Source of the DNA: Micromonospora andamanensis
GTDB lineage: Bacteria; Actinomycetota; Actinomycetes; Mycobacteriales; Micromonosporaceae
DNA: 64,000 bases
NCBI RefSeq assembly: GCF_016863495.1
Contig: NZ_BOOZ01000011.1
Coordinates: 186,001 to 250,000 of the forward strand
Reading direction: 5' to 3'
Under the pieces are notes generated by a model, which did not search any database, had not been told where the DNA came from, and saw only the letters and a list, made by a program, of their open reading frames with translations. Positions within the stretch are counted from its first letter, which is position 1; each line of letters starts with the position of its first letter. The position numbers were made by a program, and so were the translations under genes. Positions 32,279 to 39,902 of the stretch are shown here, in pieces.

Positions 32279-33379
32279 TCAGTACACCGACAGGTGCACG
32301 TGGTTGGTGTGGTCGCTGGACGGGTCGCCCCGAGCGCCGCTGTACGACTTCCAGCCGCTGCTGGGCAGCCAGATCTGCCTGTACCAGATCACGTAGAGCA
32401 CGGCGAGCCGGTCGGCATTGTTCACGAAGTACGCCGCCAGGTTGTTGCCGTAGGTCCGGTCGCCACCCGTGGCGTCCCCGCCGAAGCCGTTCTTCTGTGC
32501 CGCGAAGTCGCAGGCCCGACCCTTCGGGTGCTCACCGGAGCCACCGGAGCGGTAGCAGGAGACGTACCGGGTGAAGCCGGCCGACTTGGCCTGCTTGAGC
32601 GCGTGCAAGGTGCGCGGGGTGATGCAGCCGTTGGCCGGCGTGGGGTCGTTGACGCTGCACGACTCCGAGGGCCATGACCCGTCGGAGTTGCGGGGTGCGG
32701 GCTTGGCGGTGGGGCTCGACCCGCTGCGCGACGGTGACCGGGCGGCCCGCTCGGCGGCCTCGGCCCGCTCGGCCGCCTCGTCGCGTTCGATGGCGACGGT
32801 CAGCGCCCGCTCGGCCTGGTCCTTGCGCTTGGCCATCACGGCCACCTGCTTGCGCTGCTCCTGGATCTCCGCGTCCAGCGCCTGCTTGGTGGCGCTGACC
32901 TCGTCCCGGGCCGTCTGAAGTTCCCGCAGCGCGCGGTCGGAGTTGGCGGCCACCGCGTCCAGTGCCGCCGCCCGGTCCATGAAGCCGGCCGGTGACCCGC
33001 TGTGGAGCAGTGCCGACGCGGCGCCCAGCCGTCCGGTCCGGTACGCCTGTGCGGCGATCTCGGCGACCTTGGTGCCCCGTTCGGCGACCTGACTCTCTGT
33101 CGTCTTGAGCTGCTCGGCGAGCTGATTCTGCCGCTTCACCGAGCGGTCGAGCGCGGTCTTGGCGTCGAGGTAGCCCTTGCTGGCGGCCTCCAGTTGGGCC
33201 CGCAGTGCCGGGGTGCCACCCTCGTCGTCCACATCGCCCGGAGCCGCCGCCCGCAGCGGCTGCGGTGCCGCGGCGGCGGAGGTGAAGGGGGCCAGCGCGA
33301 CGCCGAGGGTGAGGGCGAGCGCGGCGGCGATCAGGGCCGCCGTACGGGCGGCCGGTCTTACCGTTGCCACTGCTGGCAT
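32279..33379 (-). CDS. Secreted coiled-coil cell-wall protein with peptidase-like C-terminal domain
   Basis: Exported protein of about 366 residues. A signal peptide covers about residues 1-38; residues 55-215 are a long coiled coil (AAYRTGRL..ERDEAAERAEAAERAA), as in the N-terminal arms of NlpC/P60 and RipA-like hydrolases; a Ser/Pro linker follows. The C-terminal domain has GEHPKGRACDF and SDHTNHVHLSVY, His/Asp patterns that resemble zinc sites of M15/VanY-type peptidases, and Cys pairs. It is probably a peptidoglycan-active or -binding protein. ATG 33379 has better spacing from GGAAGGAC than ATG 33385. A c-di-AMP riboswitch lies directly upstream. Confidence 0.82.
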   Translation of the reverse strand: MPAVATVRPAARTAALIAAALALTLGVALAPFTSAAAAPQPLRAAAPGDVDDEGGTPALRAQLEAASKGYLDAKTALDRSVKRQNQLAEQLKTTESQVAERGTKVAEIAAQAYRTGRLGAASALLHSGSPAGFMDRAAALDAVAANSDRALRELQTARDEVSATKQALDAEIQEQRKQVAVMAKRKDQAERALTVAIERDEAAERAEAAERAARSPSRSGSSPTAKPAPRNSDGSWPSESCSVNDPTPANGCITPRTLHALKQAKSAGFTRYVSCYRSGGSGEHPKGRACDFAAQKNGFGGDATGGDRTYGNNLAAYFVNNADRLAVLYVIWYRQIWLPSSGWKSYSGARGDPSSDHTNHVHLSVY

Positions 33380-33391
33380 GCACATGTCCTT

Positions 33392-33517
33392 CCGTCAGCC
33401 GCCGACCGGGTTAGCTGACGGGTTCGGGACGGAAGATCCCTACCGCTGACGCGGATACACCCCAGGAACATGGTTCCCCGGTTCGCCCTGACGGGCGATT
33501 AGGCGGCGGCCGCCGCC
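33392..33517 (-). promoter_or_regulatory. c-di-AMP riboswitch (ydaO/yuaA class)
   Basis: Read on the minus strand, the leader carries the ordered ydaO landmarks: CAGGGCGAACCGGGGAACCA, then TGGGGTGTATCCGCG, GGTAGGGA, and TCCCGAACCCGTCAGCTAACC followed by GGTCGGC. These are the conserved joining and pseudoknot strands of the c-di-AMP aptamer, which in actinomycetes controls cell-wall hydrolases. CCGTCAGC of the aptamer (complement of 33414-33421) can also pair with GCTGACGG (complement of 33392-33399), whose 3' end overlaps the ribosome site GGAAGG, a plausible expression platform. An upstream promoter may be TTGTCC/TACTAG (33641-33615), a weak call. Confidence 0.9.
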
Positions 33518-33666
33518 GGCACCGGTGGGTGCCGCCTGGCGGAGGCCGGGTCCGAGCCTACCGGTGCCCATGTGACCGGTGCAGCTGCTGTTACTCCTGG
33601 TGTTCAGTTGTTGACTAGTAGACCAGACCAAAAGCGGACAAAAACCCTTTTCGGCCGATTGCTCGG

Positions 33667-34584
33667 TCACCACTGCGTGGCCCCACAGTCCCCCGGGTCG
33701 GTTCGCGGCTCGATCTGGAGGGTCGCGTGCTCGATCTGAAAGTCCTCGTGCAGCGCCGAGCGGGCCGCCGCCAGCACGGCGCCGACGTCCGCGCCGGGGG
33801 TCGCGGTCAGGTGCGCCGAGGCGACCTCCATGCCGGAGGTCAGTGTCCAGACGTGCAGGTCGTGCACGCCGGCCACCCCGGGCACCGCGGCCAGCCGGTC
33901 GTGCACCGCCGTGACCTGGAGGTGTTCCGGCGCGGCCTGGACCAGGATGCGTACCGCCGCCCGGCCCAGGCGCCAGGTCCGGGGCAGGATGAAGGTGGCG
34001 ATCACGACCGCCACCAGCGGATCGGCCCACCACCAGTCGGTCACCGTGATCAGCAGGGCGGCCGCTATCACGCCCAGTGAGCCGAGCAGATCGGCCAGCA
34101 CCTCCAGGTACGCTCCGCGCAGGTTGATGCTCTCCCGCGCCCCCGGTCGCAGCAGGGCGAACGCGGCGACGTTGGCGAGCAGCCCGAGCGCCGCTACCAC
34201 CAGCACCGGGCGGGCGAGCACTTCGGGCGGGTCACCGAACCGGCGTACCGCCTCGACAAGCACGTACACCGCCACGCCGGAGAGCAGTACCGCGTTGGCC
34301 AGGGCGGCCAGCACCTCCAGCCGGTAGAGCCCGAAGGTGCGTTGCGGGTCGGTGTCGGTCCGGCGGGTGGCGGCGACCGCCGCGAGAGCCATCCCGATGC
34401 CCAGTACGTCGGTGAACATGTGCCCGGCGTCGGAGAGCAGGGCCAGCGAACCGGTCCGCAACGCGGTAACTGCCTCGATCACCATCAGCGTGCTGAGCAG
34501 GACGAACGCTGCCCACAGCCGGCCGGAGTGGCGGCGCGCGGCGGTCGACACCGCAGCGTGGTGGTGGTCATGACCGGCGCCCAC
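33667..34584 (-). CDS. Cation diffusion facilitator (CzcD-type metal exporter)
   Basis: Integral membrane exporter of 305 residues for Zn, Co, Cd or similar ions by proton antiport. The N-terminus has a HDHHH metal-binding patch. Six hydrophobic helices are visible; the transport site pairs are SDAGHMFTD in helix II and EVLADLLGS in helix V (the HxxxD..D pattern). A cytosolic C-terminal domain (about 215-300) with VHDLHVWTLTSG completes the family layout. The GTG start at 34584 follows GGAAGG by seven bases. A small palindrome 50 bp upstream may be a metal-repressor site. Confidence 0.92.
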   Translation of the reverse strand: MGAGHDHHHAAVSTAARRHSGRLWAAFVLLSTLMVIEAVTALRTGSLALLSDAGHMFTDVLGIGMALAAVAATRRTDTDPQRTFGLYRLEVLAALANAVLLSGVAVYVLVEAVRRFGDPPEVLARPVLVVAALGLLANVAAFALLRPGARESINLRGAYLEVLADLLGSLGVIAAALLITVTDWWWADPLVAVVIATFILPRTWRLGRAAVRILVQAAPEHLQVTAVHDRLAAVPGVAGVHDLHVWTLTSGMEVASAHLTATPGADVGAVLAAARSALHEDFQIEHATLQIEPRTDPGDCGATQW

Positions 34585-34632
34585 CCAGACACCTTCCGTC
34601 GTCCGCCGAGCCGGGGACGGATCTATGCCAAC

Positions 34633-34649
34633 ATTGCTATGAGTGCAAT
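34633..34649. promoter_or_regulatory. ATTGC-N7-GCAAT dyad before the metal exporter
   Basis: ATTGC (34633-34637) and GCAAT (34645-34649) are separated by TATGAGT, within an AT-rich patch 50-65 bp upstream of the CDF exporter and just past the end of the HelD gene. Symmetry and position fit an ArsR/SmtB- or MerR-type operator, though no such regulator is encoded nearby. Confidence 0.3.
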
Positions 34650-34665
34650 AGCCGGGCTCGCGGTC

Positions 34666-36774
34666 TCAACCGGTCGGGTCGATGGTGGTCAGCCGCTGGG
34701 TGGCCCGGGACAGCGCGACGTAGAGGGTGCGCACGCCGGAGCCCGGCTCCGCCCGGATCTCACCTGGGGCGACGAGCACCACCCCGTCGTACTCCATGCC
34801 CTTGGCCTCCAGGCTGGTCACCACCTGCAACCGCTCCCCGCCGATCGCCCCCAGCCAGGCCGCGACCTGGTCCCGGCGGGGCACCGGGGTGATCACTCCG
34901 ACGGTGCCCTCCACCTCACCGAGCAGCGCGCTGGCGGCCGTGACGACTGTGGCCTCCAGTTCCGGAGCCGGCACCACGAGCTGGACCGGATCGATGCCTG
35001 TGGAGCGGACCGCGGTGGGCAACGCGAGATCGGGGTACGCCCGCCGGATCTCGGCCGCCGCCACCGCGAAGATCTCCGCCGAGTTGCGGTAGTTCGTGGT
35101 GAGGGTGAACCGGTGCCGCCGACGGCGACCGAGCGCCTGGTCGCGGGCCCGCGCCAACTCCTGCGGATCCCCCGTCCACGCGGTCTGTGCCGGGTCACCC
35201 ACCACCGTCCAGGAGGCCAGCCGCCCGCGTCGGCCGACCATCCGCCACTGCATCGGTGAGACGTCCTGGGACTCGTCGACCACCAGGTGGGCGTAGTCGC
35301 GGTAGTCCTCGGGACGTTCCCGGGCCGCCTGCCGGGCGGCCCGCTGCCGATCGGCGAAGGTGCTCAGCTCACGTACCCCACCGGCCAGTTGGAACGGGTC
35401 CCGCTTCTGGCGGGCGGGGCGCATCGGCTTGCCGAGCAGCGCGTCCAACTCGTCAAGCAGCGCGACGTCGGCGACGGACAGACTCGCCGACCCCTGGTAC
35501 GCCGCGCCGAGCAGCCGGATCTCGGTGCCGGAGAGCAGGCCCCCGCCGTACCGGCGCAACCGCCGCGGCTCGGCCAACCAGGCGAGCACGTGCCGCGGAT
35601 GCAGCCGTGGCCACCACGCCTTGAGGAAGTCGCGGAAGTCCGTCCGGTCGATCAGCTCGTCCTCGAAGGCGCGCTGCTCGGGCAGCCCGGTGATGCCGAG
35701 CCGGCGGGCCTGCGACCAGAGGGCGGCGAGCACGCCGTCGAAGCCGGCCCGACGCACCTCGTTGCGACGGGCGCCACGCGGCAACGCGCGGTCCCGGATG
35801 GCGTCCAGTTCGGCCCGCTCCAGCCGCAGCAGCGTGCCCCGGTACAGCAGGCGCAGCTCGGTGGGGGAGTCGGGCACCGCGTCCCGGGCCGCCCGCTCCA
35901 GCACCCGGCGCATCCGCAGCGAACCCTTGATCGCCGCCACCTCGGGCGGGTCGGTGCGGGTGGCCACCACCCCGGGGAAGAGGCTGCCCAGCGAGTGCAG
36001 GGTGGCGGTGTCCTCACCCAGCGACGGCAGCACCGAGGCGATGTACTCGACGAACACCGAGGAGGGACCGATCACCAGGATGCCCCCGCCGGCGTACCGG
36101 CTGCGGTCGGCGTAGAGCAGGTACGCCGCGCGATGCAGCGCCACAGCCGTCTTGCCGGTGCCGGGGCCGCCGGAGACGAGGGTCACCCCCGAGCCGGGGG
36201 AGCGGATCGCCTCGTCCTGCTCGCGCTGGATGGTGGCCACGATGTCCCGCATGCCGCGACCTGTGGTTCGGGACAGCGTGGCCAGCAGCGCGCCGTCGCC
36301 GACCACAGGCATGTCCGGTGGGGCGGCGTCCGGGTCCAGCAGGTCGTCCTCGATCCGGGTGACCCGCTCACCGCTGGACTGGATGGTGCGACGCCTGACG
36401 ACGCCGAGCGGCTCCGCCGGGGTGGCCTGGTAGAACGCGGCGGCGGCCGGGGCCCGCCAGTCCACCACAAGCGTGGTGGCGTCCTCGTCGCGGATGCCGA
36501 GTCGCCCGACGTACAGGGTCTGCCCGTCGCGCAGATCGAGCCGGCCGAAGACCAGCCCCTCGTACTCGGCGTCGAGCACATGGCGTCGCTGCGCGGCGTG
36601 GAAGACCATCGCGTCGCGTTCGACGAGCGCACCGAAGTTGCCGACCCGGGCGAGCCGGTAGCCTTCCCGCTCCGCGTGCACTGCCGATCGGCGCAGCTCG
36701 GCCAGTCGCGCGTACACCCGGTCGAGATGCCGTTGCTCGGCGGCGATCTCCTGATCCAGGGTGCTCTGATCCAC
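34666..36774 (-). CDS. HelD/UvrD-like RNA polymerase-associated helicase
   Basis: Cytosolic SF1 ATPase of 702 residues. It starts with a coiled-coil arm (about 1-45, DQEIAAEQRHLDRVYARL) that in HelD reaches into the RNA polymerase secondary channel. Motifs: Walker A SGGPGTGKTAVALHR (about 200-215), DESQD, GDPAQT, TTNYRNSAEIF, LEAKGMEYDGVVL and LYVALSRATQRL. The insert between motifs I and II is the long HelD type. HelD frees stalled polymerase; actinomycete forms (HelR) can give rifamycin tolerance. No 19-bp rifamycin-associated element is visible upstream, so it may be a housekeeping HelD. GTG 36774 follows AGGAG by nine bases. Confidence 0.88.
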   Translation of the reverse strand: MDQSTLDQEIAAEQRHLDRVYARLAELRRSAVHAEREGYRLARVGNFGALVERDAMVFHAAQRRHVLDAEYEGLVFGRLDLRDGQTLYVGRLGIRDEDATTLVVDWRAPAAAAFYQATPAEPLGVVRRRTIQSSGERVTRIEDDLLDPDAAPPDMPVVGDGALLATLSRTTGRGMRDIVATIQREQDEAIRSPGSGVTLVSGGPGTGKTAVALHRAAYLLYADRSRYAGGGILVIGPSSVFVEYIASVLPSLGEDTATLHSLGSLFPGVVATRTDPPEVAAIKGSLRMRRVLERAARDAVPDSPTELRLLYRGTLLRLERAELDAIRDRALPRGARRNEVRRAGFDGVLAALWSQARRLGITGLPEQRAFEDELIDRTDFRDFLKAWWPRLHPRHVLAWLAEPRRLRRYGGGLLSGTEIRLLGAAYQGSASLSVADVALLDELDALLGKPMRPARQKRDPFQLAGGVRELSTFADRQRAARQAARERPEDYRDYAHLVVDESQDVSPMQWRMVGRRGRLASWTVVGDPAQTAWTGDPQELARARDQALGRRRRHRFTLTTNYRNSAEIFAVAAAEIRRAYPDLALPTAVRSTGIDPVQLVVPAPELEATVVTAASALLGEVEGTVGVITPVPRRDQVAAWLGAIGGERLQVVTSLEAKGMEYDGVVLVAPGEIRAEPGSGVRTLYVALSRATQRLTTIDPTG

Positions 36775-36896
36775 CGCTCGCTCTCCTCGTGACGCCGCCC
36801 GGCCAACCGCACGAGATTACGCCCCGCGTTCCGGTGCGCGTCCCCCGGATCTTCGCCGACCTGCGACGGACCCCGGGAAAGGGCGGCGGACGGCGG

Positions 36897-37820
36897 TCAG
36901 CCGGTGACGGACCGCCGGGCCGGGAGGGCGTCCAGGACCCGGCGCAACACGTTGGCCAGGGCGCCGTTGACCTCCTCGGGGCGTTCCATCATCAGCATGT
37001 GACCGGCGCCGGGGCAGACGGTCAGCTCGGTGGCCGGTAGCGCGGCGGCGATGGACTCCGCGCACGGTGGCGGGGTGAGCCGGTCCCGGTCGCCGACGAG
37101 TGCCGCCGCCGGCAGGTGGGCCAGCGCGGCGAGCGTGGTCAGCCGGTGCTGGGTGCCGATGGAGGCCCGGAACCCGCCGATCGAGCGCAGTGAGGCGCGG
37201 GCCACCGCCGAGGTGACCAGCCGGATGTCGGTGGGGTCGCAGCGGTCCCCGAAGAGCATCCAACGGATGCTCGGGCGTAGCGCGCGCAGCAGGGCGCGGG
37301 GCGGTCGCCAGGCGCCGCAGCGGGCGAGGACCCCGGCCCCGGTGGTCTCGGCCAACCGGATGATCCGGGCGATCCGGGGCGAAAGTCCGTAGACGGTGTG
37401 AGTGTGCCCCTCGGCGGTGGTGGAGACGAAGACCAGGCCGGCGGCGCGCCGTGCGAAGTGGTCCGGGTGGCGGTGCGCGTACTCCATGATCGTCATGCCG
37501 CCCATCGAGTGGCCGACGAGCACCACCGGCCCGGTGGGAGCCACCGCGTCCAGCACCTCCACCAGGTCGTCGCCCAGTTGGGCCAGGGTGGCCGTGGGCA
37601 GGGCCATGCAGCTGGACCGGCCGTGCCCACGGGCGTCATAGGTGACCACCCGGACCGAACCGAACAGCTCCCGGATGGCTGTCAGCTGCCGGTGCCAACT
37701 GCGCCCGTCCAGGGTCCAGCCGTGCAGCAGCACGGCTGTCACCTCGGCGTCGGACGGGCCTGCCGTCTCCACGTGCAGGCGTACGTCGTCGCCCAGCCGT
37801 ACCTCGGTCGGCTCCGGCAT
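36897..37820 (-). CDS. Alpha/beta hydrolase
   Basis: Serine hydrolase-like protein of 307 residues. The oxyanion region is VLLHGWTLDGRSW, the nucleophile elbow GHSMGGM (Ser near 111), the acid is probably in ALVGDRDRLTPP and the His in CPGAGHMLMMERPEEV; all three triad members are in family order. A lid-like segment lies between about 150 and 220. The best start is ATG 37820, five bases after GGGGAGG; an ATG at 37841 contains that ribosome site. The substrate is unknown. Divergent from the carbonic anhydrase gene. Confidence 0.87.
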   Translation of the reverse strand: MPEPTEVRLGDDVRLHVETAGPSDAEVTAVLLHGWTLDGRSWHRQLTAIRELFGSVRVVTYDARGHGRSSCMALPTATLAQLGDDLVEVLDAVAPTGPVVLVGHSMGGMTIMEYAHRHPDHFARRAAGLVFVSTTAEGHTHTVYGLSPRIARIIRLAETTGAGVLARCGAWRPPRALLRALRPSIRWMLFGDRCDPTDIRLVTSAVARASLRSIGGFRASIGTQHRLTTLAALAHLPAAALVGDRDRLTPPPCAESIAAALPATELTVCPGAGHMLMMERPEEVNGALANVLRRVLDALPARRSVTG

Positions 37821-37968
37821 CGCCACCTCCCCAGGGCGCACGGATGCGTAACACCGGGGATACCCGGTGGTAACACCGGCTACCCGTCATGACAACACGC
37901 CAACCGGGGTGTTGAGAAGATCTCGTCGATCGGCTCCGCCTTGGCGCCGTCCCGGCCAGGCTGAGGAG

Positions 37969-38622
37969 ATGGCAGACACGGGCGGATTACCCGCCGGCTC
38001 CGCGCTCGCCGGCCAGGCCCGCGGGGGTACGCCGCGTGCGGCCCTGGCCGAACTGCTCGCCGGCAACCGGCGCTTCGTCAGCGGGCAGCCGGTGCACGGG
38101 CACGACGTGACAGCGGCGGCCGCGACCGCCTCCGGCGACCAGCAGCCGTACGCCGTGGTCCTGGGCTGCATCGACTCGCGGGTGCCGCTGGAGGCGATCT
38201 TCGACCAGACTTTCGGCGCGATCTGTGTGATCCGTACCGGGGCGCACGTGCTGGACCGGGCCGTACTGGGCTCGATCGAGTACGTGGTGGAGGTACTCGG
38301 CGTACCGCTGGTGATGGTGCTGGGGCACGAGCGGTGTGGTGCGGTGCAGGCGACAGTCGACGCCCTGCGTACCGGCCGGCGTCCGCAGGGCCAGCTGGCC
38401 CATCTGGTCGACCGGATCGCGCCGGCCGTCGCCGAGGTGGGGGTGGACGACCGGCACGTGCTGCCGGCGGCCGTCCGCCGGCACGTGGTGCGTACCGTGG
38501 CCACGCTGCGCGCCGACCCACGGCTGATGCCGCCGATCACCGCCGGCCGGGTGGCCGTCGCCGGAGCGCTCTACGACCTGGCCACCGGCGAGGTCGCGCT
38601 GCTCGACCCGCCGGGCAGGTGA
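37969..38622 (+). CDS. Beta-class carbonic anhydrase
   Basis: Zinc enzyme of about 217 residues interconverting CO2 and bicarbonate. Zinc ligands are seen in GCIDSRVP (Cys, with the Asp/Arg dyad) and GHERCGAV (His and Cys). The rest of the core (PYAVVLGC, GAICVIRTGAHVLDRAVLGSIEYVVEVLGVPLVMVLGH) is standard. Bicarbonate could feed acetyl-CoA carboxylase, but no such gene is adjacent. The ATG at 37969 directly follows GAGGAG; with so little spacing, an upstream in-frame GTG is possible. Confidence 0.92.
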   Translation: MADTGGLPAGSALAGQARGGTPRAALAELLAGNRRFVSGQPVHGHDVTAAAATASGDQQPYAVVLGCIDSRVPLEAIFDQTFGAICVIRTGAHVLDRAVLGSIEYVVEVLGVPLVMVLGHERCGAVQATVDALRTGRRPQGQLAHLVDRIAPAVAEVGVDDRHVLPAAVRRHVVRTVATLRADPRLMPPITAGRVAVAGALYDLATGEVALLDPPGR

Positions 38623-38641
38623 ATCGGGCCGGGCCGAGACG

Positions 38642-38678
38642 GTGAACGCCCGCCGGGGGTGACCCGACGGGCGTTCAC
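38642..38678. terminator. Bidirectional hairpin terminator
   Basis: GTGAACGCCCG (38642-38652) pairs perfectly with CGGGCGTTCAC (38668-38678), and the loop can form a further CGGG/CCCG pair. It lies between the convergent carbonic anhydrase and the 109-residue hypothetical gene. Confidence 0.8.
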
Positions 38679-38713
38679 AGGTGCTGCGGAGAGGGCGCGC
38701 TGCCCTCGGTCGA

Positions 38714-39043
38714 TCAGGCCTCGAAGACGCCGGCCTCGACCAGGCGCTTCTCGGTGGCGTCCCAGCCGTCACCCGGGTGGGCGGCGTTGAGACCGTTGAG
38801 CTCGGCCCGGATCTTGGCGGCGTGGCCGGCGGCGGCCAGCACCCGGATCTCCTCGATGAAAGCCTCGGAGTCGGTGCGCAGGTGCGCCGTCTTGCCGTTG
38901 GTCAGGTTCCGCACGTAGGCGTGCTTGCCGCCGTTGAGCGGGATGACGTACTTGAACTCGCCCAGCACGCTGAGGGCGCCACCCTGGCCAGCCTGGCCGG
39001 CCCGGACTGACGCGCGCGCGGTCTTAGAGGTGTTGCTCGCCAC
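38714..39043 (-). CDS. Conserved-looking hypothetical protein (109 residues)
   Basis: Small soluble protein not recognised as a named family. After a Ser/Thr/Ala-rich start (VASNTSKTARASVRAGQAG) it has a compact alpha/beta region: LGEFKYVIPLNGGKHAYVRNLTNGKTAHLRTD, then helices EAFIEEIRVLAAAGHAAKIRAELNGLN and a C-terminal EKRLVEAGVFEA. GTG 39043 is selected because AAGGAG lies eight bases upstream. The 305-bp region 39044-39348 beyond its start holds no other gene I can support. Confidence 0.6.
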   Translation of the reverse strand: MASNTSKTARASVRAGQAGQGGALSVLGEFKYVIPLNGGKHAYVRNLTNGKTAHLRTDSEAFIEEIRVLAAAGHAAKIRAELNGLNAAHPGDGWDATEKRLVEAGVFEA

Positions 39044-39348
39044 GGAGGTACTCCTTGCAAGACGTACGGAGGACGGAACGTCCGGGGGCTGTTGCGGGCG
39101 CCGTGGAAGGCGAGACCCGCGGAGGCTTACGCGGCACAGGCCGCCGATGGAACTGTACACGACCCACGATGCCGGCTGGTCATCGCGGCGTCACGAGGTG
39201 GAACCGCGGTCACCTGTCCGGGTATTCCGGGCGGCGGATTTGCCGATTCCCTGGCGTACCATCCGTCACAGGAGTCATCATGTGTTCCACAAGCCCGGGT
39301 CGGGCGAGGTCGTAGGGGAAGACGCACCTCGCACTCCGGGAGGTCACC

Positions 39349-39840
39349 GTGCCAACGCGTGGCGTCGTATACGTCCACTCGACCCCGCTCGCCGTGTGCT
39401 CGCACGTCGAGTGGGCGATCGCGCGCGTCCTCGCCGCGCCGGTCAACCTGCAGTGGACGGCCCAGCCCGTCGATCCCGGCGCCCGCCGGGCCGAGTGCGG
39501 GTGGTCCGGTAGCCCGGGGACGGGCGCCGAGCTGGCCGCTGCCCTCCGGCAGTGGCCCATGATCCGTTTCGAGGTGACCGAGGACCCCAGCCCGGGCCTC
39601 GACGGCGAGCGCTTCATGCACGTGCCGGGCCGGGGCCTGTTCCGGGCGACAGTGGGCGCTGCCGGAGACATCCAGCTCGGCGAGGACCGGTTGCGCAGCA
39701 TCATGGCCGGTGCGCGGGCGCCGGAGGCCCTCGCGCACGCCCTCGACAAGGCGCTCGGCACCGCCTGGGACGCCGAACTGGAGCCGTACCGCCACGCCGG
39801 GGACGGCGCGCCGGTGACCCTGCTCACCCAGGTCGGGTAG
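39349..39840 (+). CDS. DUF3145 family protein
   Basis: A 163-residue protein of the actinobacterial DUF3145 family, recognised from RGVVYVHSTPLAVCSHVEWAIARVL at the N-terminus and the MIRFEVTEDPSPGLDGERFMHVPGRGLF segment. In streptomycetes this gene lies beside the fab cluster, and here it is separated from fabF only by the NagZ gene, which suggests a link to lipid metabolism, but its function is unknown. GTG 39349 follows GGGAGG by five bases. Confidence 0.85.
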   Translation: MPTRGVVYVHSTPLAVCSHVEWAIARVLAAPVNLQWTAQPVDPGARRAECGWSGSPGTGAELAAALRQWPMIRFEVTEDPSPGLDGERFMHVPGRGLFRATVGAAGDIQLGEDRLRSIMAGARAPEALAHALDKALGTAWDAELEPYRHAGDGAPVTLLTQVG

Positions 39841-39902
39841 GCCGGTCGGGTCGGTCCAGCCGAGGAGAGGTCGAGTTGCCCGGTACGCGGTGAACTGGTG
39901 GG

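Noticed and set aside
36775-36896. Rifamycin-associated element upstream of the HelD gene
   Set aside because: The expected 19-bp near-palindrome (GGGGCTTGCGGCAAGGCCC type) was looked for in the gap and is not present.
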